From: Saccharibacillus sp. O23
GTDB taxonomy: Bacteria; Bacillota; Bacilli; Paenibacillales; Paenibacillaceae
Direction: 5' to 3'
NCBI RefSeq assembly: GCF_002205895.1
Contig: NZ_NJDE01000022.1
Coordinates: 36,707 to 100,706, forward strand
Length of the DNA stretch: 64,000 nt
Shown here: one piece after another, positions 54,600 through 63,316 of the stretch
Position numbering within the stretch: position 1 is the first letter of the stretch
Layout: each line of letters opens with the position of its first letter
Notes under the pieces: generated by a model
What the model was told of the DNA's origin: nothing
What the model saw: only the letters and a program-made list of their open reading frames with translations
Databases searched by the model: none
Program-made: the position numbers and the translations under genes

Positions 54600-55739
54600 T
54601 TAATATGTCATTTTTTTTTGAAGCCAATTTCCGGAAAGATCGACTTGGTTCAAAACACGAACAATCCGTTGACTGGTATCCGATTGCTCATACACGTTTG
54701 TTAATTCCTTCATACCGGAATCGAAATCCGCGGTCTCGCTGTATTCTAAAGCTTCGATCAAATCCCGAGCATTCGCTTCGATGTCGATGACGTTATTCGA
54801 CCTTTCTCTCCCGCTTTGACGGCTGCCCACATTAATGACAGGAACTTGAAACGACGCCGCTTCGATAATGCCTGAAGAAGAATTTCCGATTAACAGTTCC
54901 GCATATTTCAACATGGTCAAATAATCCAACTGCTCGAAGCTGGTAATCCAATAAAGATTATCGTAATCCTCGAATTCCTCGTAAACTTCGGAAAGTTCTT
55001 CGGTCCCGGCATCGGCATTGGGGCGAATCGCGATTATGCTCCCTTTCGAATCGGCCAGCACACGAAGCATGGCTCGAAGCTCATCCAGATCCGCCTGTTC
55101 GGTCGTTACCGGATGATAAATAAACAGCTTGTACGTATCGATCTTTTCCAATCCGTATTTTAATTTTGTTGCGTTCAGCTCGGGAAGCGGCGTATTCAAG
55201 ATCGTTTCGATTCGCGGAGCCCCCACAACATATACTCTTTTCGCCTCTTCTCCCATTCGAAGCAAACGTTCCTTGCTGCCTTCAGTAGCCGCGAAATGGA
55301 TATGCGCAAGTTTGCTGATAGCATGGCGCACCGATTCGTCGATCGTGCCCGAGATCTCCCCCCCATGCAAGTGAGCCAACAAAATATTCATGTGCGAAGC
55401 AGCGATCGCCGCTGCCAACATCTCTCCGCGATCGCCGAGCACGAGAACGCAATCGGGCCCGAAAGTCTCGAATGCCTGCGTCATGCCTAAGATTCCTATA
55501 GCTATAGAACGAGCCATATTAGCATGCGTCGCGTTCTGGAACAGGCATTCTACTCGTGCCGTAATCGCAAATCCGTCATTTAAAATATACTGCTCGGTAT
55601 TTCCGTACTGAGTCGATAAATGCATGCCTGTAACCAACAACTGCAATTCAAGCTTAGGATCCTTTTCGATAGCTTTGAGAATCGGATAATAGATACCGTA
55701 ATCCGCACGCGTTCCGGTAACGACCATAATCTTTCTCAT
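54600..55739 (-). CDS. neuC: UDP-sugar 2-epimerase, hydrolysing (NeuC/LegG family)
   Basis: 379 residues of the WecB/NeuC family. It removes UDP and inverts C-2 to release a free manno-type sugar for the nonulosonate synthase. Features: VVTGTRADYGIYYPIL, LVLGDRGEMLAAAIAA, HLHGGEISGTIDESVRHAI (a NeuC/LegG hallmark), and IGNSSSGIIEAASFQVPVIN. The 4-nt overlap with the synthase gene upstream shows coupling. Given the dehydratase, aminotransferase and acetyltransferase beside it, the substrate is more likely UDP-diacetamido-trideoxyhexose (LegG role) than UDP-GlcNAc (sialic acid). Confidence 0.92.
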   Translation of the reverse strand: MRKIMVVTGTRADYGIYYPILKAIEKDPKLELQLLVTGMHLSTQYGNTEQYILNDGFAITARVECLFQNATHANMARSIAIGILGMTQAFETFGPDCVLVLGDRGEMLAAAIAASHMNILLAHLHGGEISGTIDESVRHAISKLAHIHFAATEGSKERLLRMGEEAKRVYVVGAPRIETILNTPLPELNATKLKYGLEKIDTYKLFIYHPVTTEQADLDELRAMLRVLADSKGSIIAIRPNADAGTEELSEVYEEFEDYDNLYWITSFEQLDYLTMLKYAELLIGNSSSGIIEAASFQVPVINVGSRQSGRERSNNVIDIEANARDLIEALEYSETADFDSGMKELTNVYEQSDTSQRIVRVLNQVDLSGNWLQKKMTY

Positions 55740-56776
55740 CGCACGTCGTCCCAGCTCAACAGCTGTTCTTCACGAATATCTTTCGTCAGTTCGCGCCCTA
55801 ACAATTCGAAGTAATACTTGGGAGCTAAGCCTGTCCCGGGACGCTTGACGCTTAAATCTTCTTCGGCCAAAACTTCTCCCGCCTTTTTGTCCCTTGCTGC
55901 CACCACGCTTTTTCTGGCAACTTTGCGCGTGTTCTCCTCGGATGGCATGCAGCGTTTTTGTCCGTCCCCCCAGGCTAGCTCGATATGGCGAACTCCGGCA
56001 ATCAACTGCCGCAGCTCTGCGGGTTCCAGCGAAGCTTGGTGATCCGGTCCCGGCAAGTTACGATCCACTGTAAAATGCTTTTCGATGATTCGGGCTCCCA
56101 TCGCGACGGCCGCCAAAGTAATTTCGACTCCTTCGGTATGATCCGAATATCCGGTAACCCTATTAAACGTACGTTTCAAGGTTTGAATGGCTGCCAGATT
56201 AACGTCATGCAGAGGCGCCGGATAATCCGAAGTACAATGAAGAATCGCTACGTCGCATTGATCCAATTCGACCAGCGATTCTTGAATCTCTTCAAGATCG
56301 GCCATTCCCGTAGAAAGCAGCACAGGCCGTTTATAACGATTCAATTGTCTTAGCAGCGGAATATTATTCATATCGCCCGAACCTATTTTAAATGCATGAA
56401 CATCAATGGAATCTAAGAAAGCCGCGCTTTCTTCATCGAAAGGAGTAGAAAGAAAATCTATTCCTTTTTGTTTGCAGTATTGCTTTAAATATGTGAAGTC
56501 TTCAAAACTCAATTCCAATTTTTTCAGCATCTCGAGTTGGGTTTCGGAAGAACCTGTATTTTCGGTCTGATAGTCTGCCTTCTGCGCTTGTTTGGTCACC
56601 AGCTTTTCGCTTTTGAAGGTCTGGAATTTTACTGCGTTTGCGCCGCAGTTCACAGCTTCGTCTATACAAGATTTGGCACGTTCCAACGAGCCGTTATGGT
56701 TAACTCCGATTTCTGCAATGATGTATACAGGCACTGAATGGTCGCCGGTTTTCCCAAATAAGGCCTCGATCGACAT
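55736..56776 (-). CDS. neuB: Nonulosonic acid synthase (NeuB/LegI family)
   Basis: 346 residues. N-terminal TIM barrel (YIIAEIGVNHNGSLERAK, KFQTFKSEKLVTKQAQ, STPFDEESAAFLDS, KIGSGDMNNIPLL, LSTGMADLEEIQESL) condenses PEP with a six-carbon sugar; a C-terminal SAF/antifreeze-like domain (SVVAARDKKAGEVLAEEDL, RPGTGLAPKYYFELLG) caps the site. The start at 56776 has AAGGAGG ten bases upstream. Neighbouring genes point to legionaminic-type acid as product. Confidence 0.94.
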   Translation of the reverse strand: MSIEALFGKTGDHSVPVYIIAEIGVNHNGSLERAKSCIDEAVNCGANAVKFQTFKSEKLVTKQAQKADYQTENTGSSETQLEMLKKLELSFEDFTYLKQYCKQKGIDFLSTPFDEESAAFLDSIDVHAFKIGSGDMNNIPLLRQLNRYKRPVLLSTGMADLEEIQESLVELDQCDVAILHCTSDYPAPLHDVNLAAIQTLKRTFNRVTGYSDHTEGVEITLAAVAMGARIIEKHFTVDRNLPGPDHQASLEPAELRQLIAGVRHIELAWGDGQKRCMPSEENTRKVARKSVVAARDKKAGEVLAEEDLSVKRPGTGLAPKYYFELLGRELTKDIREEQLLSWDDVR

Positions 56777-56795
56777 CCGTCAACTTCCTCCTTTT

Positions 56796-57500
56796 TTATT
56801 CCGATCTATATTTTCGAATCAAAATCTCCGCAATCTGAAAATCTAGCAGATCATCAATGTCGATAGATCGTTCTTTCGGCATAACATATCCGGTGTTGTG
56901 GTCGCCTACGATCGAATTCCGCTCCATAACCAAGTCGCGCTTCATAATATAAATCGCCCCGTTCAAAGCGTACACTTCTTGCAGGTCCTGTCTGCGAAGA
57001 TGAGGCTGTTCGATCCAATAAGGACTCAAACGTCCTCCTTCGAACGTCCGCAATAGATACGGATGCGTAGCAGCCGGACATACGCTTTGCAGCGACTCGG
57101 CTCCGGAATCTTCGAACTGTTTGAAAGCTTTTCTGATGTCTGCTTGATCGCGTAAAGGAGACGTGGGTTGAAGCAGCAAAACAGACGAAAAAGTCCGATG
57201 AAGATTCTCTTCGTAAAAAGAAATCGCGTGACGCAGAACATCGATGCTTTTAGATTGATCGGAAGCCAAATGATCCGGTCTCATGAAAGGGATACGAGCT
57301 CCTGCCGATCGAGCAATATCTGCGATTGCCGGACTGTCCGTGGTCACCATCACTTCATCGACGCATCCGCTTAGAAGCGCGGCTTCGATGCTGTACACAA
57401 TCAACGGCTTTCCATCAAGAGGACGAATATTTTTTCCCGGAAGGCCTTTCGAACCTCCGCGAGCCGGGATGATTGCCAAACAGCCTCCGCTTTTATTCAT
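56796..57500 (-). CDS. neuA: CMP-nonulosonate cytidylyltransferase (NeuA/LegF family)
   Basis: 234 residues; activates the nonulosonic acid with CTP. N-terminal signature AIIPARGGSKGLPGKNIRPL, then LLLQPTSPLRDQADIRKA and the acidic DIDDLLDFQIAE near the C-terminus. The product is the donor for the Maf glycosyltransferase encoded two genes upstream. GGAGG nine bases before the ATG at 57500, and a 4-nt overlap with the dehydratase stop. Confidence 0.93.
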   Translation of the reverse strand: MNKSGGCLAIIPARGGSKGLPGKNIRPLDGKPLIVYSIEAALLSGCVDEVMVTTDSPAIADIARSAGARIPFMRPDHLASDQSKSIDVLRHAISFYEENLHRTFSSVLLLQPTSPLRDQADIRKAFKQFEDSGAESLQSVCPAATHPYLLRTFEGGRLSPYWIEQPHLRRQDLQEVYALNGAIYIMKRDLVMERNSIVGDHNTGYVMPKERSIDIDDLLDFQIAEILIRKYRSE

Positions 57501-58516
57501 AGCAATAAACCTCCGAAGCCGAGTTGGTTTTGCTCGATCAGATTCCGAATGTCTTGCATGGACAGTTGAGGAGCGGTATGAGACGAATACTCTTGATGCG
57601 GAGCTTTGCTAAAGCCTTCGTAGTCGGCAATCTCATGATCAAAAGCAGAAGGAATGACATACATGCTTTCGTTTTCTACAGCTCTCTCGGATTCGTCCAG
57701 CGTCATCAGCTCTTCGTACAATTTTTCGCCGGGTCGGGTGCCGATTACGACGACGTCTCCGGCATAGCCGCGTCCTGAATGTTTTTCATAAGATTCGATC
57801 AGGCATTCCGCCAGCTCTGTGACTTTTAAGATCGGCATTTTGAGAACGAAAACTTCTCCGCCTTTGGAATAATATGCTGCATCAATGACCAGCTGCGCCG
57901 CTTGCGGAATAGACATCATAAAGCGGGTCATCTCGCTATGAGTAACCGTCACCGGTTTCCCTTGCAAGATCTGATTGCGAAACAGCGGAATGACCGAGCC
58001 GCGCGAGCCCATGACATTACCGAATCGTACGCAGGAAAAAATCGTTTTCTTACTTCCTTTATAAAAATTCGCAGCGGAAATCAAACGTTCGGAAAGCAAC
58101 TTGGTTGCTCCCATCGTATTCGTCGGATTTACGACTTTATCCGTGCTGATCGCAACAACTTTTTCAACATTGTTTTCCAAAGCAGTTTCGATCAGATTCT
58201 GAACGCCGAATACATTCGTTTTTACGGCTTCCATCGGGTTATATTCGCAAGACGGCACATGCTTAAGCGCAGCCGCGTGGAAAATAAAATTCACGTCTTC
58301 CATAGCGTAACTCAAGCGCTGTTTATCCCGGATATCTCCGATTAAATAACGAACATTGGAATGCCTTTTAAGTTCTTGCTGCAATTCGAACTGCTTGCTT
58401 TCGTCTCTGCTGTAGATTCGAACGGCCTTAGGTCCATGCGCAAGCACTTTGCGCACGACTTCGCTCCCGATCGAGCCGGTCCCCCCCGTTACTAAAACAA
58501 CTTTATCTTTAAACAT
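57497..58516 (-). CDS. UDP-GlcNAc 4,6-dehydratase (short FlaA1/PseB/CapE type)
   Basis: 339-residue SDR of the Polysacc_synt_2 family. Rossmann motif VVLVTGGTGSIGSEVVRKVL, HAAALKHVPSCEYNPMEAV, and STDKVVNPTNTMGATK, where Met replaces the usual SDR Tyr, as is normal for this dehydratase clade. It makes the 4-keto-6-deoxy sugar that starts the pathway. Because the downstream genes are of the NeuC/LegG type, a legionaminic route is favoured over pseudaminic (no PseG or PseH here). It lies 40 nt after the Maf gene. Confidence 0.9.
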   Translation of the reverse strand: MFKDKVVLVTGGTGSIGSEVVRKVLAHGPKAVRIYSRDESKQFELQQELKRHSNVRYLIGDIRDKQRLSYAMEDVNFIFHAAALKHVPSCEYNPMEAVKTNVFGVQNLIETALENNVEKVVAISTDKVVNPTNTMGATKLLSERLISAANFYKGSKKTIFSCVRFGNVMGSRGSVIPLFRNQILQGKPVTVTHSEMTRFMMSIPQAAQLVIDAAYYSKGGEVFVLKMPILKVTELAECLIESYEKHSGRGYAGDVVVIGTRPGEKLYEELMTLDESERAVENESMYVIPSAFDHEIADYEGFSKAPHQEYSSHTAPQLSMQDIRNLIEQNQLGFGGLLL

Positions 58517-58556
58517 CCCATGATCGCCCCTTTAAAGGTCTCATTTGAGGTCTGGA

Positions 58557-60332
58557 TTAAATGCCTGATTCCATTCGTTTAATGGATTCTTCTATGATAT
58601 CCTGCAAAGCAGGAAGTTGATCACGAATAGCTTTGAGCACCAGTGTCAGATGTTCTTCGATCAAGTCGCATTTTCGGACTATATTACTTTCGTTAACAAT
58701 TTCGGGAAGCATCCGATCAAAAGCATGAATTTCCAGCGGAATAAGCGTTTCAAAAATTACCGCGAACCAGTCGCGCGAAGCAATCTGTGCCCATTGTTTC
58801 TCGATTTGCTCCAAGTTTTTTTGAGCTTTTACCGGCTTTGTTCGGCTTAAAGCGCGAATCTTTCCTAAGTCGTTCAGAAGCTTCATACTCTCTTGATTCA
58901 CGTTCCCGACATCTTCGAATACCGATTTCAATTGGTTGAGCACTTGGTTTTTGTACTCCATTCCCGCAATCGGCTCCAAATTATGCAATAAATTCGGGAT
59001 TACATGAGGATCGACCTTTAGATCTTTCAATTCTTCATACACTTTATCAATAGGTTGGAAAGGAGCTCCCGCGATTTCGGCACCATGGCGAGTCGTATTC
59101 ACGAATCTAACCTCCGGAAACTTCTCGATTAGACTCTCAAGGCCGCTTTTCATCGCCAAGAAACCTTCATCGGTCGCATTATAGCTACCTTTGACGTTTA
59201 ACACCTTTTCGGTGGCCGTAGCGACATTGTTTTCGGCATTTTTCGAATCGTGATGGGCAATGCCGGCCGAATAATATTCGTTATTCGAGAAAGACAGATC
59301 TTGCCCCGCGAAAATAATCTGATCTGCGCCGAAACAAATGGCTGCTTGCACAGCCGTTCCGGCAACCGTAGAGGTCGGTCTGATAAAGACCTGTTCGGTT
59401 TGCAACCCAAGAAAGTGTAAGGAAATATGGTCGCTTGACATGACGCTAAGTATTTTTTGATCCGCTTTGGAATCGGAAATTTTATAATAAGAAGAAGCCG
59501 CGTACAATAAAGGAGGCTGTAACGACTCCGGACTGGAAAATATCTTTTGATTAATGGAATGGCCGTCCATGATTACGGTCATATGAGGTTCGATTTGATT
59601 GGCGATTAACGCTTGGATGCTCGAACCTGCCGATATGATCAAAGCCCGATCTTTGATTTTGCGGATCCATTCAATATCCTCTTTCAGCGAGGGCCCCGAA
59701 GAGACGATCACTGCCGGTATTCCTTTCAACGTCCCATAAAGCTGCTCGATGGATACCTGTTCAAAAAAATCGTTGAGATGCAGCAGACTGTTTTGCGTCC
59801 ATTCCATACGAAAACGGTGCTCGGTAAATTTATTAGAAAAGAAGGTTTTTCGATATTCCATGAATTCTTCTTTGATCTCGTCAATTACGTCTTCTTCTTG
59901 TTCCAAGTAATATCGAAGCGCCAAAAATCCGATTTTATTCTGCATATAACTGCACATGAGAGTAAAAGCCGTCTTAATCGTTTCTTCTCCTACTGCAAGC
60001 CAATACAGACTCGAATGTTCCAAAACCATGGATAGATCCATTTCCTCCAAAGAGTCGACAACAACATTCATATTCGGCTCATAAACAAAAAACCAGCGAT
60101 CCGGATAACGATCGAGCAACTCTGCAATACTCAATCCTCTGCCGAAACCGTATACGAAAACAATTTTATTATCACCGATCGACTGAGTAACCGCTTCTAG
60201 CCATGCCGAGTCATAGTTGGATGATTCTTTCCATGAAGTCGACCTGCCTTGCTCCATTGAATCTTTGATGTGATGAAATGTTGCAGGGAATCGCTGTTCA
60301 ATAATCTGCATATTGCGATTGATATAGGTCAT
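58557..60332 (-). CDS. Maf (motility-associated factor) flagellin glycosyltransferase
   Basis: 591 residues of the DUF115/MAF_flag10 family, which transfers nonulosonic acids from CMP donors to Ser/Thr of flagellin. The core contains KGIPAVIVSSGPSLKEDIEW, LIISAGSSIQALIANQIEPH, VAGTAVQAAICFGADQIIFA and GQDLSFSNNEYYSAG. Cytoplasmic, no membrane segment. Position between the flagellar filament genes and the nonulosonic-acid pathway is the classical Maf setting. Its ribosome site (GGTGAG) is close to the ATG, so a start at Met8 is possible. A weak SigD-like TCCGATAT sits at 60378-60371. Confidence 0.92.
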   Translation of the reverse strand: MTYINRNMQIIEQRFPATFHHIKDSMEQGRSTSWKESSNYDSAWLEAVTQSIGDNKIVFVYGFGRGLSIAELLDRYPDRWFFVYEPNMNVVVDSLEEMDLSMVLEHSSLYWLAVGEETIKTAFTLMCSYMQNKIGFLALRYYLEQEEDVIDEIKEEFMEYRKTFFSNKFTEHRFRMEWTQNSLLHLNDFFEQVSIEQLYGTLKGIPAVIVSSGPSLKEDIEWIRKIKDRALIISAGSSIQALIANQIEPHMTVIMDGHSINQKIFSSPESLQPPLLYAASSYYKISDSKADQKILSVMSSDHISLHFLGLQTEQVFIRPTSTVAGTAVQAAICFGADQIIFAGQDLSFSNNEYYSAGIAHHDSKNAENNVATATEKVLNVKGSYNATDEGFLAMKSGLESLIEKFPEVRFVNTTRHGAEIAGAPFQPIDKVYEELKDLKVDPHVIPNLLHNLEPIAGMEYKNQVLNQLKSVFEDVGNVNQESMKLLNDLGKIRALSRTKPVKAQKNLEQIEKQWAQIASRDWFAVIFETLIPLEIHAFDRMLPEIVNESNIVRKCDLIEEHLTLVLKAIRDQLPALQDIIEESIKRMESGI

Positions 60333-60436
60333 AATCTCACCATTCCGGATTCAAAATTTGTCATCCTTATATATCGGATTTAACCCAATAGTAATGAACC
60401 TTCCTCAATAAAAAAACCCTTTTTGCGAATTTAAGC

Positions 60437-60476
60437 AAAAAAACCTTTATCCGCTATAACAGATAAAGGTTTTTTT
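60437..60476 (-). terminator. Terminator of the flaG-fliD-fliS-fliT operon
   Basis: 15-bp perfect stem (60437-60451 with 60462-60476), 10-nt loop, A-run and T-run on the two sides. Confidence 0.92.
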
Positions 60477-60484
60477 ATTAATCT

Positions 60485-60829
60485 TTAATTCCGATGGTCG
60501 AAAAACAGGCTGTTAGCCGCATAAGCATGTTGATAAGCATTTTTCTGAACTTTCACTTGGTTTTGATTTTGGATCCAATTCCCGGCTTGATCTTTCAGGA
60601 TATGCATGCGATGAAGGATTGCTTGATCGAACGTCAAGATATTTTTGATTCGGCTCCGATCTTGATCAGTGATCGACCCTTTCATCTGCTCCAGTCGTTT
60701 TACAAGAAGTTCTCTGTGTTCCGCCATAGCTTCGAACTCTTCTTCCGTTACGATCGATAGACGATTCATAATCTCTTCGGTCATGAGTTCCAACTCATCC
60801 AATATACTGATGACAGAAGGATTCGACAT
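60485..60829 (-). CDS. fliT: FliT-like flagellar chaperone
   Basis: 114-residue mostly helical protein, in the position of fliT after fliS. Glu/Met/Leu-rich helices (LDELELMTEEIMNRL, MAEHRELLVKRLEQM). FliT binds the filament cap FliD and other export clients. Start at ATG 60829, overlapping the fliS stop by one base (TGATG), with GGAG nine bases upstream. Assignment is mainly positional, as the family diverges quickly. Confidence 0.72.
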   Translation of the reverse strand: MSNPSVISILDELELMTEEIMNRLSIVTEEEFEAMAEHRELLVKRLEQMKGSITDQDRSRIKNILTFDQAILHRMHILKDQAGNWIQNQNQVKVQKNAYQHAYAANSLFFDHRN

Positions 60830-61212
60830 CACGCTTCTCCTACGGCGCCAGGCATTTTAGTTACCTGCATCCATGTCTCGCGCAAGTCCACGATATATTC
60901 CAAAGCCTCTTCGGCCTTTTCTTTGTTCTTACGAATATTAGATTCAATCAAACAATGCAGCATATATTCGTACATAGTCAGAAGTTCTTTCGAAATCGGA
61001 TAATCAAAGTTTAACGAAGAAATCAATTCATGAATGATAGCCTGTGCCTTGCAAAGGTTATTATTGGCTTTTTCGTAATTACGTTCTTCGATTCCTTCGA
61101 TGCCAGCTTTTACGAACCGGATGGCTCCATCATACAGCATAATCAGAAGTTTCGATTTAGAAGCGGTCTGCGCCTGAGCCTGCTGATATTTCTGATAAGG
61201 TGAGTATATCAA
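60829..61212 (-). CDS. fliS: Flagellin export chaperone FliS
   Basis: 127-residue helical-bundle chaperone that holds flagellin C-termini before export. YQKYQQAQAQTASKSKLLIMLYDGAIRFV is split here only by eye; key parts are SKLLIMLYDG and the helix RNYEKANNNLCKAQAIIHEL, both family features. The start is a TTG at 61212, eight bases after GAGGAGG; an ATG next to that site is in another frame. Lies 22 nt after fliD. Confidence 0.94.
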   Translation of the reverse strand: MIYSPYQKYQQAQAQTASKSKLLIMLYDGAIRFVKAGIEGIEERNYEKANNNLCKAQAIIHELISSLNFDYPISKELLTMYEYMLHCLIESNIRKNKEKAEEALEYIVDLRETWMQVTKMPGAVGEA

Positions 61213-61234
61213 ATTTCATGCCTCCTCGAATCGG

Positions 61235-62758
61235 TTACATGCCGGTAAGGCTTGATGATGTCGTATTGTACTTGCTGATCGCCGTTTCCATCGCCGCAAA
61301 CTTTTTATAATAGTTTGTCTCGATCGTATTCAACTTACTGGTAAAATCGCTGATTCTTCGATCTAACGAAGTCAATTGCTCGCCCATAACGCTGTTTCCC
61401 ATGAATGAAGCCGTAATGTCTTTGCTCGAAGTCGACGTTCCCGCTGTATCTGCCATGCGTTTCAAGGCTGTTGTCGAAATCTTTCTCATCTTAGCCAACA
61501 CGCCGTCAGATGTCGTATAGTTCGTATCCGAGAATGAGTTGGTATAGTTTTTGCCCAAGAAAGTCGATACGATTTCGGGATCTTTCTCCAAAGCTGCTTT
61601 AAGTTTATCCGTATCCAGCGACAACTTGCCTTTTGTCTGATAGTTTCCTGTAGTAATCCCGAGCTCTACCATGGTGAGAGGCTTGTTGTTTCCGTCGGCG
61701 TCTTTCCTGCCGATATCTACGCCTTGAATGATTGCCGTGCGCATGCTGGCGATCGTGTCCTGTAAAATGCTATCGTTTTTAAGCATACCGCTTTTGGCTT
61801 TATCGTTCCAGAGCTTTGCTTCCTCGTCGCTCATGGCTGCTCTTTCTTCAGTCGACAGCGGCGTATATTTTTTATAGCGTTCTTCGCCGACTTTGCTGTT
61901 CAGCGAGGAAAGAATATCGTTATACGCATTAACAAAGTCTTGAACGGCAGATACAATTTTGTCGGTATCTTTGTTTACGGAGATTCTCGTGGATTCGCCA
62001 GCCGGCGTTTTAGAGTTTAATGTCAAAGTCACGCCGTTTACATCGAATGTATTAGAAGCCTGTGTCACTTTAAGTCCGTTGATCGTCGCCTCTGCATTCG
62101 TTCCGGGAGTAAAGTCGAGCTTGAATGCGCTAGCCACTTTCGAATCTATGCCGAATGCCGTGCTTGGCGATGCCACAGACGCGAGACTGTTATCGGCGCC
62201 GGTCTTCTTGGAAGTAAAAGATATTCCGTTCGTCGCATCGTAAATCGCTGTTACCCCTGCATTTTTATCGCTATTGATTTTTTGTATGAACGTAGCGACG
62301 GTCTCGTCAGAGCCAATCGAGATATCCGAGTTTCCGATACGCACCGTACCGGACAGAGAAGGATCAATAGCACTCAATTTTGTATCCGCAGGAGTACTGG
62401 ACCATGAGTCCGTCGGAGTGCTCTTTGTCGTCGCTCTAGACGAACTAGCCAGACTGTTTACGGTGACTTCCATGATTCCGCTAGCCGTAGAGGAAGCACT
62501 TGCGGTTACGGCCGATGTATTGCCGCTGACAGTGGCCACTTGAGCATTTAAGGATGCGGCTGTGCTCAAAGCACTGATTTTATCTTGTAAAAACGTAACC
62601 AGCTTAGAACTGGTGTCTCTGTAACTTTCTCTTTTCCACTCCATGAGCTGCTTCTGCTGATTCATCTTGGTGAGAGGAGCACTTTCGGCTTTCATCAGTT
62701 TTTTCACCATGGAGTCTACATCCATGCCTGATGCCATGCCTGTAATTCTTGTGACCAT
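61235..62758 (-). CDS. fliD: Flagellar filament cap protein FliD
   Basis: 507 residues. N-terminal FliD_N (ITGMASGMDVDSMVKKLMKA, MEWKRESYRDTSSKL), a variable middle rich in Thr/Ser (exposed head domains), and C-terminal FliD_C with ALKRMADTAGTS, LTSLDRRISDFTSKLN and a final coiled coil. It sits at the filament tip and folds incoming flagellin. GGGAGG nine bases before the ATG. The exposed middle region is free of Cys, as typical for filament proteins. Confidence 0.94.
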   Translation of the reverse strand: MVTRITGMASGMDVDSMVKKLMKAESAPLTKMNQQKQLMEWKRESYRDTSSKLVTFLQDKISALSTAASLNAQVATVSGNTSAVTASASSTASGIMEVTVNSLASSSRATTKSTPTDSWSSTPADTKLSAIDPSLSGTVRIGNSDISIGSDETVATFIQKINSDKNAGVTAIYDATNGISFTSKKTGADNSLASVASPSTAFGIDSKVASAFKLDFTPGTNAEATINGLKVTQASNTFDVNGVTLTLNSKTPAGESTRISVNKDTDKIVSAVQDFVNAYNDILSSLNSKVGEERYKKYTPLSTEERAAMSDEEAKLWNDKAKSGMLKNDSILQDTIASMRTAIIQGVDIGRKDADGNNKPLTMVELGITTGNYQTKGKLSLDTDKLKAALEKDPEIVSTFLGKNYTNSFSDTNYTTSDGVLAKMRKISTTALKRMADTAGTSTSSKDITASFMGNSVMGEQLTSLDRRISDFTSKLNTIETNYYKKFAAMETAISKYNTTSSSLTGM

Positions 62759-62779
62759 ACTAGGTATCCTCCCTGCTTT

Positions 62780-63151
62780 TTATACTTTTTTGTCCATATG
62801 AATGCCTGTAAGTTCCATCATTTTCGCTACGACATCCAGTATTTTTTCAGAAGGTATTTCTCTGATGACATCTCCGGTTTCTTTATTCATGACCTTAATC
62901 ATGATCGAATGCGTTTTCTCGTGAACCGAAAGCTGAACGGTTTTCTGCGGTCCTTGAACAGCTTCCATAGCAGCCTGAATCTCTTCTACAGCTTTTTTCT
63001 GCGCAGCATTGATCTGCGGGATGCTGATCGGAGCGGCAGCCGGTTCGGAGGACTGCGCCGATGATGTAGCAGCTTTTGGCTGAATCGGAGCACTCTTCAG
63101 GTTGGGGAGAGGAAGACCTCCTCCGCTGTTTGCAGAAATCGTAGAATCCAT
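62780..63151 (-). CDS. flaG: FlaG-family flagellar protein
   Basis: 123 residues. A Pro/Ala/Ser-rich disordered N-terminus precedes the conserved FlaG domain (about 60-123): VQLSVHEKTHSIMIKVMNK, GDVIREIPSEKILDVVAKMM. FlaG affects filament length. GGAGG eight bases before the ATG. It is the first gene of a flaG-fliD-fliS-fliT operon transcribed from a SigD promoter. Confidence 0.92.
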   Translation of the reverse strand: MDSTISANSGGGLPLPNLKSAPIQPKAATSSAQSSEPAAAPISIPQINAAQKKAVEEIQAAMEAVQGPQKTVQLSVHEKTHSIMIKVMNKETGDVIREIPSEKILDVVAKMMELTGIHMDKKV

Positions 63152-63223
63152 ACGTATAACCTCCGCTTATTGACTGTTGTTATTCGGGCAAGCCGTTCAT
63201 GATCGTTGAAGTTGTTATTTTAT

Positions 63224-63250
63224 ATATCGGCCTATATGACGAAAACTTTA
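63224..63250 (-). promoter_or_regulatory. SigD flagellar promoter upstream of flaG
   Basis: Minus strand: TAAA (63250-63247), exactly 15 bp, then GCCGATAT (63231-63224), a perfect match to the SigD (sigma-28) consensus. It drives the late flagellar operon. Confidence 0.9.
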
Positions 63251-63269
63251 TGCGATATGCATAAAAAAA

Positions 63270-63297
63270 TAAAAGACCCCCGCTTATAGCGGAGGTC
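63270..63297 (-). terminator. Terminator of the flagellin gene
   Basis: Nine-bp stem with one G-U type mismatch (63275-63283 with 63289-63297), 5-nt loop, then TTTTATTTTTTT on the minus strand. Confidence 0.88.
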
Positions 63298-63316
63298 GAA
63301 TAGAGGCTTATCGAGA

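Noticed and set aside
56796..58516. Pseudaminic-acid pathway
   Set aside because: The dehydratase resembles PseB, but the hydrolase is of NeuC/LegG type, the acetyltransferase is PglD/NeuD-like, and no PseG or PseH homologue is present.
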